A stretch of DNA of 19,993 bases from DATHGT01 sp035317605 (GTDB lineage: Bacteria > Methylomirabilota > Methylomirabilia > Rokubacteriales > CSP1-6), in assembly GCA_035317605.1 (NCBI GenBank), contig DATHGT010000108.1, forward strand, positions 1-19,993, written 5' to 3'. Below are positions 7,005 through 14,261 of the stretch, piece by piece (the first letter of the stretch is position 1; the number at the start of each line of letters is the position of its first letter). The position numbers and the translations under genes were made by a program. Below the pieces are notes generated by a model, which searched no databases, was not told the origin of the DNA, and saw nothing but the letters and a program-made list of their open reading frames with translations.

Positions 7005-7940
7005 GTGAGCAAGTTTTTCCAGGCGTTGGAGCACGCGGAGCGCGAGCGCGCTCGTGAACGGGGCGAACGCACCGAGGCCAGCGGCATCACCGCGACCGCC
7101 GTGAACGGCACGCGGACGAGCGAGACGGCGCCGGTCGTCGAAGCGTCGGACGCGTTCGGGGCGGCGGTCGTGCGGGACGTGCGGGACCCCGAGGCCACGC
7201 ACCGCGGCGCGTTCACGACGCTCCTCGAGCCCGCCGTGGCCGCCGAGCCCGGCGTTGTCGACGACCACTTGGTGAGCGTGCTCGAGCCCACGAGCGTGGC
7301 GGCCGAGCAGTATCGCAGCATCCGGCTGGCCATCGAGAACCATCGCCGCGAGCACGGCACCCGGGTGATCGCGGTGGCCAGCCCGGCACGCAGCGACGGC
7401 AAGACCACGACGGCCATCAACCTCGCGGGCGCGCTGGCCCAGGCGGCCGACGCGCGCGTGGTCGTGGTGGAGGCGGACCTTCGCCATCCCTCGATGGCGC
7501 GGGTGCTCGGCCTGTCCGGGAGCTGCGGTCTCTCGACCTATCTGCTCGATCATTCGATGGCCCTCGAGCAGGTGGTCGAGCGGCCCCGCGGGCTCGGCTT
7601 CGCGGTCGTGGTCGCCGGCACGCCGTCCTCGATGCCCTACGAGCTGCTGGCCTCGGCGCGCCTGAGCGACATGCTGGCCACGCTCAAGGAGACCTTCGAC
7701 TTCGTGCTCGTCGACACGCCGCCCACCCTGCCCTTCCCCGACGTGGGCATCCTGCGTGAGCTGGTCGACGGCTTCCTGCTCGTGGTCCGGGCCAAGCGCA
7801 CGCCGCGCGAGCAGGTCCGCGAGTGTCTCACCGCCATCGGCGCCCAGCGCGTGCTCGGCATGGTGTTCAACGACGACGACCGGACGGATGCGGTCGCGTC
7901 CCGCGAGCTGCCCCGGCGGCGGTTCCCAGGACTGTCGTGA
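7005..7940 (+). CDS. CpsD/CapB-like tyrosine-kinase-family ATPase
   Basis: This 311-residue cytoplasmic P-loop ATPase belongs to the bacterial tyrosine kinase/MinD-like family that partners a Wzz protein. A short amphipathic N-terminus (MSKFFQALEHAERERARERG) resembles XrtA-locus kinases, followed by a variable linker to about residue 90. The family lead-in is AAEQYRSIRLAI (99-110). Walker A is SPARSDGKTT (126-135), Walker A' is VVVVEADLR (152-160) and Walker B is VLVDTPP (234-240). The C-terminus (NDDDRTDAVASRELPRRR) contains no tyrosine, so the usual C-terminal Tyr cluster for autophosphorylation is missing. The GTG start at 7005 has a strong GGAGGAGGG at 6991-6999. The stop overlaps the start of the deacetylase gene. 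Its cognate chain-length protein is the gene at 4219. Confidence 0.88.
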   Translation: MSKFFQALEHAERERARERGERTEASGITATAVNGTRTSETAPVVEASDAFGAAVVRDVRDPEATHRGAFTTLLEPAVAAEPGVVDDHLVSVLEPTSVAAEQYRSIRLAIENHRREHGTRVIAVASPARSDGKTTTAINLAGALAQAADARVVVVEADLRHPSMARVLGLSGSCGLSTYLLDHSMALEQVVERPRGLGFAVVVAGTPSSMPYELLASARLSDMLATLKETFDFVLVDTPPTLPFPDVGILRELVDGFLLVVRAKRTPREQVRECLTAIGAQRVLGMVFNDDDRTDAVASRELPRRRFPGLS

Positions 7941-8830
7941 GCGAGCGCGCCGAGACGTCCGTGGCCAACGTGCTCACCATCGACGTGGAGGAGTACTACC
8001 ACGGCGTGGAGTTCACGCAGGCGCTGGGAGTCGAGGGCCTCCGCGCGCTGCCCAGCCGGGTCGTGGCCGAGACCGAGCACCTGCTGGAGGTGCTGGACGA
8101 TCACGACGCGCGCGGCACGTTCTTCACGCTCGGCGTGGTGGCCGAGCGCTATCCGCGCCTGATCCGCGCCATCGCCGCGCGCGGCCACGAGGTCGCCTCC
8201 CACGGCTGGGATCACCGGCTGGTCGGCGCCCTCGGCCCGCGGCGGTTCCGCGAGGACGTGCGGGCGGCCAAGCACGCCCTCGAGCAGGCCAGCGGCCAGG
8301 CGGTGTGGGGCTACCGCGCGCCCAACTACTCGATCGACGCGCAGACGCCGTGGGCGCTGACGATCCTCTACGAGGAAGGCCACGCCTACGACTCCAGCAT
8401 CTATCCGATCGCCCACGATCGGTACGGGTTCGCCTCCGCCCCGCGCTTTCCCCACGAGATCCCCACCGGCGACGGCGCCCTCTGGGAAGTGCCCATCGGG
8501 ACCGCGCGCCTGGCCGGGACGAACCTGCCCGTGGGCGGCGGCTTCTTCCGGATGATTCCCGAAGCGCTCATCAGCGGCGCGATCGCCAGCGTGAACCGGA
8601 TCGACGGACGCCCGGTGGTCCTGTACGTCCATCCCTGGGAATTCGATCCCCAGCAGCCGCGGCCGCCCATGTCGTGGGCGCATCGGTTCCGTCACTACGT
8701 CGGCATCGCCGGGAACGAGAAGAAGCTCCGCGCGCTGCTGGGACGGTTCCGCTTCACGTCGATCGAGACGGCCTTCGCTCACGTCGGGCCGCGCCGCTTC
8801 GTCCCCGACGCCCATCGCGCGGCGTCCTGA
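7937..8830 (+). CDS. Polysaccharide deacetylase (XrtA-locus type)
   Basis: This 297-residue carbohydrate esterase family 4 enzyme is expected to remove N-acetyl groups from polymer sugars. Motifs in order: LTIDVEEYYH with metal/catalytic D16, RGTFFTLGVVAERYP (59-73), SHGWDH with H89 and H93 as metal ligands, YRAPNYS (126-132) and VHPWEFD (231-237) near the C-terminal catalytic His. The TIDVEEYY form and the HPWE motif are typical of the TIGR03006-type deacetylase of XrtA loci. No signal peptide is seen, so the site of action is unclear. The GTG at 7937 overlaps the preceding stop by four bases; GTG 7961 is an alternative that would start at VANVLTIDVEEYY, closer to other family members. Confidence 0.9.
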   Translation: MSERAETSVANVLTIDVEEYYHGVEFTQALGVEGLRALPSRVVAETEHLLEVLDDHDARGTFFTLGVVAERYPRLIRAIAARGHEVASHGWDHRLVGALGPRRFREDVRAAKHALEQASGQAVWGYRAPNYSIDAQTPWALTILYEEGHAYDSSIYPIAHDRYGFASAPRFPHEIPTGDGALWEVPIGTARLAGTNLPVGGGFFRMIPEALISGAIASVNRIDGRPVVLYVHPWEFDPQQPRPPMSWAHRFRHYVGIAGNEKKLRALLGRFRFTSIETAFAHVGPRRFVPDAHRAAS

Positions 8831-8839
8831 CCCATCGCC

Positions 8840-9550
8840 ATGATGGTGGACGGCCCCTTCCTCGTCGGCATCGCCGGGGGCAGCGGCAGCGGCAAGAGCG
8901 CGCTGGCCGCGGCGCTCCGCGACGGCCTCCGGCCCGCGCGGGTGGCGCCCCTCGCGCAGGACGCCTACTATCGCGACCGCGGCGGGCTGCCCGCGGCCGC
9001 CCGCGCCCGGCTGGACTTCGATCAGCCCGGTGCCTTCGACCTCGACCTCTTCGTCGAGCACCTCGCGGCTCTGCGCCGCGGCCAGCGGGTGCGGCCCCCG
9101 CGCTATTGCTTCGTGACCCACCGCCGGCGCGGATACGGCGAGGCCGTGGGCCCGGCCGACATCGTGCTCGTCGAGGGACTGTTCCTCTTCGTGGACGCCC
9201 GCGCCCGCGAGCTCCTCGACCTCCGCATCTACCTCGACGCCCCCGAGCGGGTCCGGCTGGCCCGGCGCCTGGCCCGCGACGTGGCCCAGCGCGGCCGCAC
9301 CGAACAATCGGTGATCGAGCAGTATCGCCGGTCCGCCCTGCCGGCCCAGCGCCGGTATATCGAGCCGAGCCGGGCCTGGGCCGACGTGGTGCTGGTCAAC
9401 GCCGGCCGCCTGGTGGCGCTGGCCGAGGTGGCGGCGACGATCATCCGCGCCCACCGCATCGGGGGGAACGAGACGTTCCCCCCGAACCCCCCTGTTTCAC
9501 GTTTCGAGCAAGGCCGCGCGATCCCGCCAGCCCACGGGGTCACCGCCTGA
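8840..9550 (+). CDS. Uridine-kinase-like P-loop kinase
   Basis: This 236-residue protein carries the full set of uridine kinase (Udk/PRK family) motifs: Walker A GIAGGSGSGKS (10-20), the substrate Asp in QDAYYRD (40-46), DFDQPGAFDLDLF (59-71), YCFVTHRRR (89-97), IVLVEGLFLF (108-117) and the lid RRLARDVAQRGRT (142-154), then QRRYIEPSRAWADVVLVN. Udk phosphorylates uridine or cytidine to the monophosphate. Why an EPS operon should carry one is unclear; it may feed UDP-sugars, or it may act on another small substrate. The last 30 residues (after IIRAHR) have no counterpart in the family and are encoded over a perfect hairpin at 9459-9485. The ATG at 8840 lies ten bases after the deacetylase stop; its stop shares a base with the next start. 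Confidence 0.85.
   Translation: MMVDGPFLVGIAGGSGSGKSALAAALRDGLRPARVAPLAQDAYYRDRGGLPAAARARLDFDQPGAFDLDLFVEHLAALRRGQRVRPPRYCFVTHRRRGYGEAVGPADIVLVEGLFLFVDARARELLDLRIYLDAPERVRLARRLARDVAQRGRTEQSVIEQYRRSALPAQRRYIEPSRAWADVVLVNAGRLVALAEVAATIIRAHRIGGNETFPPNPPVSRFEQGRAIPPAHGVTA
9459..9485. repeat. Perfect 12-base hairpin inside kinase 3' end
   Basis: tcggggggaacg (9459-9470) and cgttccccccga (9474-9485) are perfect complements around loop aga. It encodes residues about 207-216 of the kinase, in the non-conserved tail. It shares the tcgggggga/tccccccga core with the hairpin at 169-200. It may be a small palindromic repeat that landed in the gene end and extended the reading frame, or an RNA structure that dampens readthrough to the downstream genes. 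Short T stretches (gttt) follow but no clear U-tract. Confidence 0.6.
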
Positions 9551-10764
9551 TGGCGACGTTTCCGCTGTGCGGCGAGGCCCGCCACGAGGCGGCCATCCGG
9601 GGGCTGCTCGACGGCTGCGTGGACTTCGTGCGCCGGCGGCTGTCGCCGCCCACGCTGCGCGGCGTGGTCCTCACCGGCAGCTTCGCGCGGGGCGAGGGCT
9701 CCGTGCTCACCCAGGCCGGCGGCCTCCGGGTCCTCGGCGACATCGAGTTCTTCGTCGTGCTCGCCCACGGCTCCGACTATCAGCGGCTGCGGGCCGAGAT
9801 GGCGACGTGGGGCCCCCTCGCCGCCGCCACCCTCGGCGCCGGCCGCATCCACGCGAACCTCGAGTTCGGACCGGTGCACGTGGGCTATCTGCGGCGGGCC
9901 CGGCCGTCCATCTTCGTGTACGACCTCCGCTATCACGGAAAGGTGCTCTGGGGTCCGTCCGGTCTCCTGGACGACATGCCGTCGTTCCGGACCGACGCGA
10001 TCCCGCGGGAGGACGCGCTGCGGCTGCTCCTGAACCGCACCATCGAGCAGATCGAGGCCTACGATCGCATCGCCACGCTCCCGGCCGACGCCCTCCTCGA
10101 CGTCGCCTACCAGCAGCTCAAGATCGTGCTCGACCTCGCGGGCTCGGCGCTGGCCTTCAACGGCCTGCACTGCGCGTCCTACGCCGAGCGTCCGGCCCGG
10201 CTGGCCGGACTGATCCGGGAAACGCCCTCGCTGGCCCGCCGGCTGCCGCCCGGCTTCGCGCGCGACCTGGCGCGGGCCACCGGCATCAAGCTGGCGCCGG
10301 ACGACTCGGACTTCGCCGGCTCCGACGGAGACCCCGTGGCCGCGCGGCGAGGGGCGGTGCGCGAGCAGCTCGTCGGGGCCGCCCCCGCGATGATGGGCCT
10401 GCTCGCGTGGGAGCTCGAGCAGCTCGTGGGCGCCGGCGGCGATCTCGACGCCCTGCTCGATCGCTACCTCCGGTCGCAGTCGCTGGGCCGGCGCGCGTGG
10501 GAGTGGACGAAGCTGCTCCGCAATCCCCTGCCCGCGCCGCTGCCCCTGAGCGCGGCCGCCGCCGCGCGCCTGTTCTGGCGGTCGACCCCGCGGGCCCTGA
10601 TCTACGTCGCGGGCGTGCGCGCGTACCGCGAGCTGGCCGCGTCCGCCGACGTCGACCCCCTCGAGCGCGGGCTACCCCTCGCGCGCGCGGCGTGGCCGCG
10701 GGACCATCAAGCCCGTCGCCGCGCCATCGTCGCGCTCTGGCGCTGGTGCGTGCGCAACTCGTGA
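9550..10764 (+). CDS. Nucleotidyltransferase-fold protein of unknown role
   Basis: This 404-residue protein has the signature of the minimal nucleotidyltransferase fold near its N-terminus: LTGSFARGEG (41-50, with the G43-S44 pair), then GDIEFFVVL with D64 and E66 as the two metal-binding acids. E105 (NLEFG) could be the third. The spacing from GS to DxE is about 20 residues, longer than the usual 10-13, with a loop VLTQAGGLRVL between. The rest is alpha-helical and not recognised. Such enzymes move a nucleoside monophosphate onto a sugar, protein or alcohol; no substrate can be read here. The ATG overlaps the kinase stop by one base (tgATG), so the two are translationally linked. The acidic x is Glu rather than Asp, so activity needs testing. 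Confidence 0.7.
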   Translation: MATFPLCGEARHEAAIRGLLDGCVDFVRRRLSPPTLRGVVLTGSFARGEGSVLTQAGGLRVLGDIEFFVVLAHGSDYQRLRAEMATWGPLAAATLGAGRIHANLEFGPVHVGYLRRARPSIFVYDLRYHGKVLWGPSGLLDDMPSFRTDAIPREDALRLLLNRTIEQIEAYDRIATLPADALLDVAYQQLKIVLDLAGSALAFNGLHCASYAERPARLAGLIRETPSLARRLPPGFARDLARATGIKLAPDDSDFAGSDGDPVAARRGAVREQLVGAAPAMMGLLAWELEQLVGAGGDLDALLDRYLRSQSLGRRAWEWTKLLRNPLPAPLPLSAAAAARLFWRSTPRALIYVAGVRAYRELAASADVDPLERGLPLARAAWPRDHQARRRAIVALWRWCVRNS

Positions 10765-10771
10765 GGTGCCC

Positions 10772-11932
10772 ATGAAGCCGCCGCTTTCGATCTACGTCCT
10801 CGTCGATGCCCTCGGCTGGGAGATCATCCGCGACCGTCCGTTCCTCGACGACGTGCTGGAGGAGCGGCGGTGGCTGGAGACGATCCTTGGCTATAGTTCC
10901 GGGGCGATCCCCACCCTCCTGTCCGGCCGGCTGCCCAGCCAGCACGGCCACTGGAACCTCTTCTACCGGTCGCCCGCCACGTCGCCGTTCCGCTGGACGC
11001 GCCCGCTGGGTCGGCTGCCCTCGGCGCTCGTCGAGAATCCCTTCGCGCGGCGGGCGGTCAAGTATCTCTCGCGCTGGCGCTCGGGGTACTCCGGGTACTT
11101 CTCGCTCTACGACTATCCCGTCGCCCACCTCGCCGAATGGGATCTCACCGAGAAGCGCGACATCTATCAGCCGGGCGGCCTCGACTGCCCGTCGCTCTTC
11201 GATCGGTTCGTTGGCGCCGGCATCCCGTACGAGTGCTACAACTACCACCGCCACACCGACCCCGAGATCCTGACCCTGGCGGCGAGCCGCGCCGTCGAGT
11301 CCGACGCCCGCGTGCTGTTCCTGTATCTCTCGGACCTCGACCGCTATCTCCATCACAACATTCACGACGCCGACGGGGTCAGCGAGCGGCTGCGGTGGTA
11401 CGAGAAGGGGCTGCGCCGGATCTTCCGGGCCGCCCGCAACGTCCGCGACACGCGGATGGTCATCTTCTCCGACCACGGGATGACCCCGATCCGCTGGACC
11501 TACGACCTGCGCCGGGACGTGGCCGCGCTCGGGCTCACCGAGCGCGATCATCTCGCGGCCTACGACTCCACGATGGCCCGCTTCTGGACGTGGGACGCGC
11601 GGGCCCGCGACCGGCTCGTCGAGATGCTGGCCGATCATCCCTGCGGCGACCTGCTCGGGCGCGACGAGCTGACCCGGCTCGGCGTGTGGTTCGACGACGA
11701 CCGCTACTACCAGCTCCTGTTCGTGATGAAGCCGGGCGTCCTGCTCAACCCGAGCGACATGGGGCACTTCCGCTTCGCGGGCATGCACGGCTTTCACCCG
11801 AGCGATCCCACCGCGGACGCCGTCCTGCTCTCGACCACCGCGCTCGACAAGCGCGTGCAGCACATCGCGGGCGTCCACGACCTGCTGCTGGCCGAGCTGG
11901 GGGTGACCCCGGCGGGAGAGGTCGCCGCGTGA
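10772..11932 (+). CDS. Alkaline-phosphatase-superfamily phosphodiesterase/pyrophosphatase
   Basis: This 386-residue protein of the type I phosphodiesterase/nucleotide pyrophosphatase group hydrolyses phosphate esters using two metal ions. Metal and catalytic positions are visible in order: D12 in YVLVDALGWE, nucleophile Ser42 or Ser43 in GYSSGAIPTLLSGRLPSQHG, D190 and H194 in LYLSDLDRYLHH, D234-H235 in FSDHGMTP, and H339 in GMHGFHP. The nucleophile is Ser instead of the more common Thr. There is no signal peptide, so it seems cytoplasmic. It could cleave a nucleotide-sugar, a lipid-linked intermediate or a product of the preceding nucleotidyltransferase-fold protein. It starts eight bases after that gene; GTG 10766 is an alternative start. 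The final GTGA overlaps the GT4 start. Confidence 0.82.
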   Translation: MKPPLSIYVLVDALGWEIIRDRPFLDDVLEERRWLETILGYSSGAIPTLLSGRLPSQHGHWNLFYRSPATSPFRWTRPLGRLPSALVENPFARRAVKYLSRWRSGYSGYFSLYDYPVAHLAEWDLTEKRDIYQPGGLDCPSLFDRFVGAGIPYECYNYHRHTDPEILTLAASRAVESDARVLFLYLSDLDRYLHHNIHDADGVSERLRWYEKGLRRIFRAARNVRDTRMVIFSDHGMTPIRWTYDLRRDVAALGLTERDHLAAYDSTMARFWTWDARARDRLVEMLADHPCGDLLGRDELTRLGVWFDDDRYYQLLFVMKPGVLLNPSDMGHFRFAGMHGFHPSDPTADAVLLSTTALDKRVQHIAGVHDLLLAELGVTPAGEVAA

Positions 11933-13053
11933 GACCGATCGGTCTCATGATCGTGCTCACGTCAGCGGTGCGCGGAGGCGTGGAAGAAGTCGTGCTCGGC
12001 CTGCTCCAGCGGCTCGACCCGTCGGAGTTCCGCCTCTCGATCGCCGCGCCGCGGCCCCTGCTCGACGCGCTGGCCCCCGATCTGGCCGGGGTCCGCCTCG
12101 ACACGCTCGACGTGGAGGCCGAGAGCTTCCTCCACGTCGGCCGGCTGCGCCGGCTCGCCGCGTTCATGCGCCGGATCCGGCCCGACGTGGTGAACCCGCA
12201 CCTCTTCCGCACCACCGCGGTCGCCGCGCCGCTGGCCCGCGCGATCGGGATCGGCCGGGTCGTGGAGACCTATCACGGGCGCGAGGCGTGGCGCCAGGGC
12301 GCGCTGCGCGGACGGTTCCTCGTCGATCGGACGATCGCGCGACTGGTGACGCGGGTGATCGCGGTTTCCCGAGGCGCCGCCGACTTCCTCATTCACGGCA
12401 AGGGCTATCCCGCGCACAAGGTCGTGGTGGTTCCCAACGGTCGCGACCTCACGCGCTTCACGCCGGGCGCCCACCGCGAGGCCGTGCGCAAGGAGCTGGG
12501 CCTCGACCGCGACGCGCCCGTCGTGGGCGTGGTCGGACGCCTGGAGACCCAGAAGGGCCACGTCTATCTCCTCGACGCGTGGCCCGAAGTCGTCCGCGCG
12601 CATCCCGACGCCCGCCTGCTCGTGGTCGGCGAGGGCAGCCTGCACGAGGCGCTGCGGCGCCAGGCGCGGGACGCTCACGTCGCCGACAGCGTGATCTTCA
12701 CGGGATTCCGCTCCGACGTCCCGCGCATTCTCGACGCGAGCGACGTCCTCGCGCTGCCCTCGCTGCACGAAGGCATGCCGCTGACCGTGATCGAGGCCGC
12801 CGCGGCCGGACGTCCGGTCGTGGCGACCGCGGTCGACGGCACCCCCGAGGTCGTGCGCGACGGCGAGACCGGCTATCTCGTTCCCCCCGCCGATCCCGCG
12901 GCGCTGTCCCGCGCGCTGCTCGCCGTGCTCGGCGATCCCGACGCCGCCGCCCGGATGGGTCGCGAAGCCCACCGGTGGGCGCACGAGCGGTTCGACGTCG
13001 AGGCCCACGTCGAGGCGACCGCGCGCGTCTACCGCGAGGTCGCCCGCGGATGA
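11929..13053 (+). CDS. Family 4 glycosyltransferase
   Basis: This 374-residue GT-B fold glycosyltransferase is expected to add one sugar from a nucleotide sugar to the lipid-linked repeat unit with retention of configuration. The N-terminal domain has the glycine-rich VRGGVEEVVLGLL (14-26). The C-terminal donor-binding domain has VVGRLETQKGHVYLLDAW (201-218) with K209, VVGEGSLHEAL, and the E-x7-E motif in HEGMPLTVIEA (E281, E289). VPNGRDLTRFTP is typical of GT4. No signal or transmembrane segment is seen, so it is cytoplasmic or peripheral at the membrane. GTG 11929 overlaps the preceding stop (GTGA), which fixes the start; ATG at 11947 (M7) is the alternative. The sugar is not predictable. 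Confidence 0.92.
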   Translation: MRPIGLMIVLTSAVRGGVEEVVLGLLQRLDPSEFRLSIAAPRPLLDALAPDLAGVRLDTLDVEAESFLHVGRLRRLAAFMRRIRPDVVNPHLFRTTAVAAPLARAIGIGRVVETYHGREAWRQGALRGRFLVDRTIARLVTRVIAVSRGAADFLIHGKGYPAHKVVVVPNGRDLTRFTPGAHREAVRKELGLDRDAPVVGVVGRLETQKGHVYLLDAWPEVVRAHPDARLLVVGEGSLHEALRRQARDAHVADSVIFTGFRSDVPRILDASDVLALPSLHEGMPLTVIEAAAAGRPVVATAVDGTPEVVRDGETGYLVPPADPAALSRALLAVLGDPDAAARMGREAHRWAHERFDVEAHVEATARVYREVARG

Positions 13054-14261
13054 AGAGCGGCGTGGCCGTCGTGTTCTGGCTCGCGGTGGCGACCGCGTGT
13101 TACCCGTGGATCGTCTACCCGCTGCTGCTCGCCGTGCGCGCGCGCCGGCGTCCGCCCGTCGCCGCGGCGCCGGCATCGTGGCCGTTTCTCTCCGTGATCG
13201 TGGCGGCCTACAACGAAGCCGCCTGGATCGGGGCCAAGCTCGCGAGCGCGCTCGAGGACGACTATCCGCGCGACCGGATCGAGGTCATCGTGGTCTCCGA
13301 CGAGTCGTCCGACGGCACCGACCGGCTCGTCGCCGAGCACGGCGACCCGCGGGTGACGCTCGTTCGCCAGGAGCCGCGGGCCGGCAAGTCGCTGGCCCTG
13401 AACCGCGGAGTCTCGCGCGCGCGTGGTGAAATTCTCGTGTTCACCGACGCCAACGCGCTGTTCGCGCGCGGGAGCCTGCGGCGGCTGGCCGCGCCGTTCG
13501 CCGACGAGCGCGTGGGGCTGGTGAGCGGTCACGGTCTCTACACGGCGTCGCCAAAGAGCCCGTCCCCCGGGGACGACGATCACGACGCGCAGGCGGTCGC
13601 CAACGGCTACGTGCGCTTCGAGGCGTTCCTGCGCTCGCGCGAGGCCGCGCTGGGCGTGCTGGCGGGCGCCGACGGCGCGATCTACGCGCTCCGCCGCTCG
13701 CTCTACCGTGACCTCGGCGCCGCCGAGGTCAACGATCTCGCCCACGCGATCGAGTGCGCCGTGGCCGGCCGCACCGCGCGCTTCGACCCCGGCGCGTACA
13801 CGATCGAGCCGCCGTCGGCGCACGCCGGTCAGGAATTCCGCCGGCACGTGCGCATCGTGGCTCAGAACGCGCAGCTGCTCCAGGACTGGCTGCCCCGCAT
13901 CGTGGGCGCCCGCCGCTGGCGACTCGCGTGGGCGCTCCTCTCGCACCGGGTCCTGCGCTGGCTGACGGCGCCGTCGCTCACGCTCGCGCTCGGCGCCAAC
14001 GTCGTGCTGCTCGGCAGCCATCCCGTCTACGCGTTCACGCTCGCCGGGCAGGGCGCGTTCTACGCGCTCGCGCTCGCCGGTCTCCTCGCCGAGCGGGCGG
14101 GATGGCGACTCGGCCGGGCCGCGCTGCCCTATTACTTCTGCGTGGTGAGCGCGGCGGGGCTCGCGGGCCTGGCGCGCTACCTCCGCGGCGGCGCCCAGGC
14201 GGTGTGGGCGCCGACCGGGCAGCTCGCGCGCGACCATCGCGTCCGCGAGCGGGCGGCGTGA
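13050..14261 (+). CDS. Family 2 glycosyltransferase, membrane-bound
   Basis: This 403-residue GT-A glycosyltransferase resembles the processive or 'cellulose synthase-like' GT2 proteins. One N-terminal transmembrane helix (about 4-28) precedes the catalytic domain with PFLSVIVAAYNEAAWIGAKL, the acidic VVSDESSDGTD (81-91), the DxD-like TDANALF (132-138) and VNDLAHAI, where Asp may be the catalytic base. Three or four hydrophobic segments follow from about residue 300 to the end. The Q/RxxRW motif of true processive synthases is not clearly present; HRVLRW is the nearest. ATG overlaps the GT4 stop by four bases (ATGA), and its own stop overlaps the flippase start. Donor and acceptor are unknown. 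Confidence 0.9.
   Translation: MKSGVAVVFWLAVATACYPWIVYPLLLAVRARRRPPVAAAPASWPFLSVIVAAYNEAAWIGAKLASALEDDYPRDRIEVIVVSDESSDGTDRLVAEHGDPRVTLVRQEPRAGKSLALNRGVSRARGEILVFTDANALFARGSLRRLAAPFADERVGLVSGHGLYTASPKSPSPGDDDHDAQAVANGYVRFEAFLRSREAALGVLAGADGAIYALRRSLYRDLGAAEVNDLAHAIECAVAGRTARFDPGAYTIEPPSAHAGQEFRRHVRIVAQNAQLLQDWLPRIVGARRWRLAWALLSHRVLRWLTAPSLTLALGANVVLLGSHPVYAFTLAGQGAFYALALAGLLAERAGWRLGRAALPYYFCVVSAAGLAGLARYLRGGAQAVWAPTGQLARDHRVRERAA

Noticed and set aside
7637..9454. Minus-strand open frame of 605 codons opposite kinase and deacetylase genes
   Set aside because: Same reason: antisense to three motif-bearing genes, low-complexity composition, no ribosome-binding site.
7756..10764. Plus-strand frame of 1002 codons that would fuse to the nucleotidyltransferase
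   Set aside because: Only the part from 9550 is protein-like; the first 600 codons are an off-frame reading of the deacetylase and kinase genes and Arg/Pro/Ala-rich.
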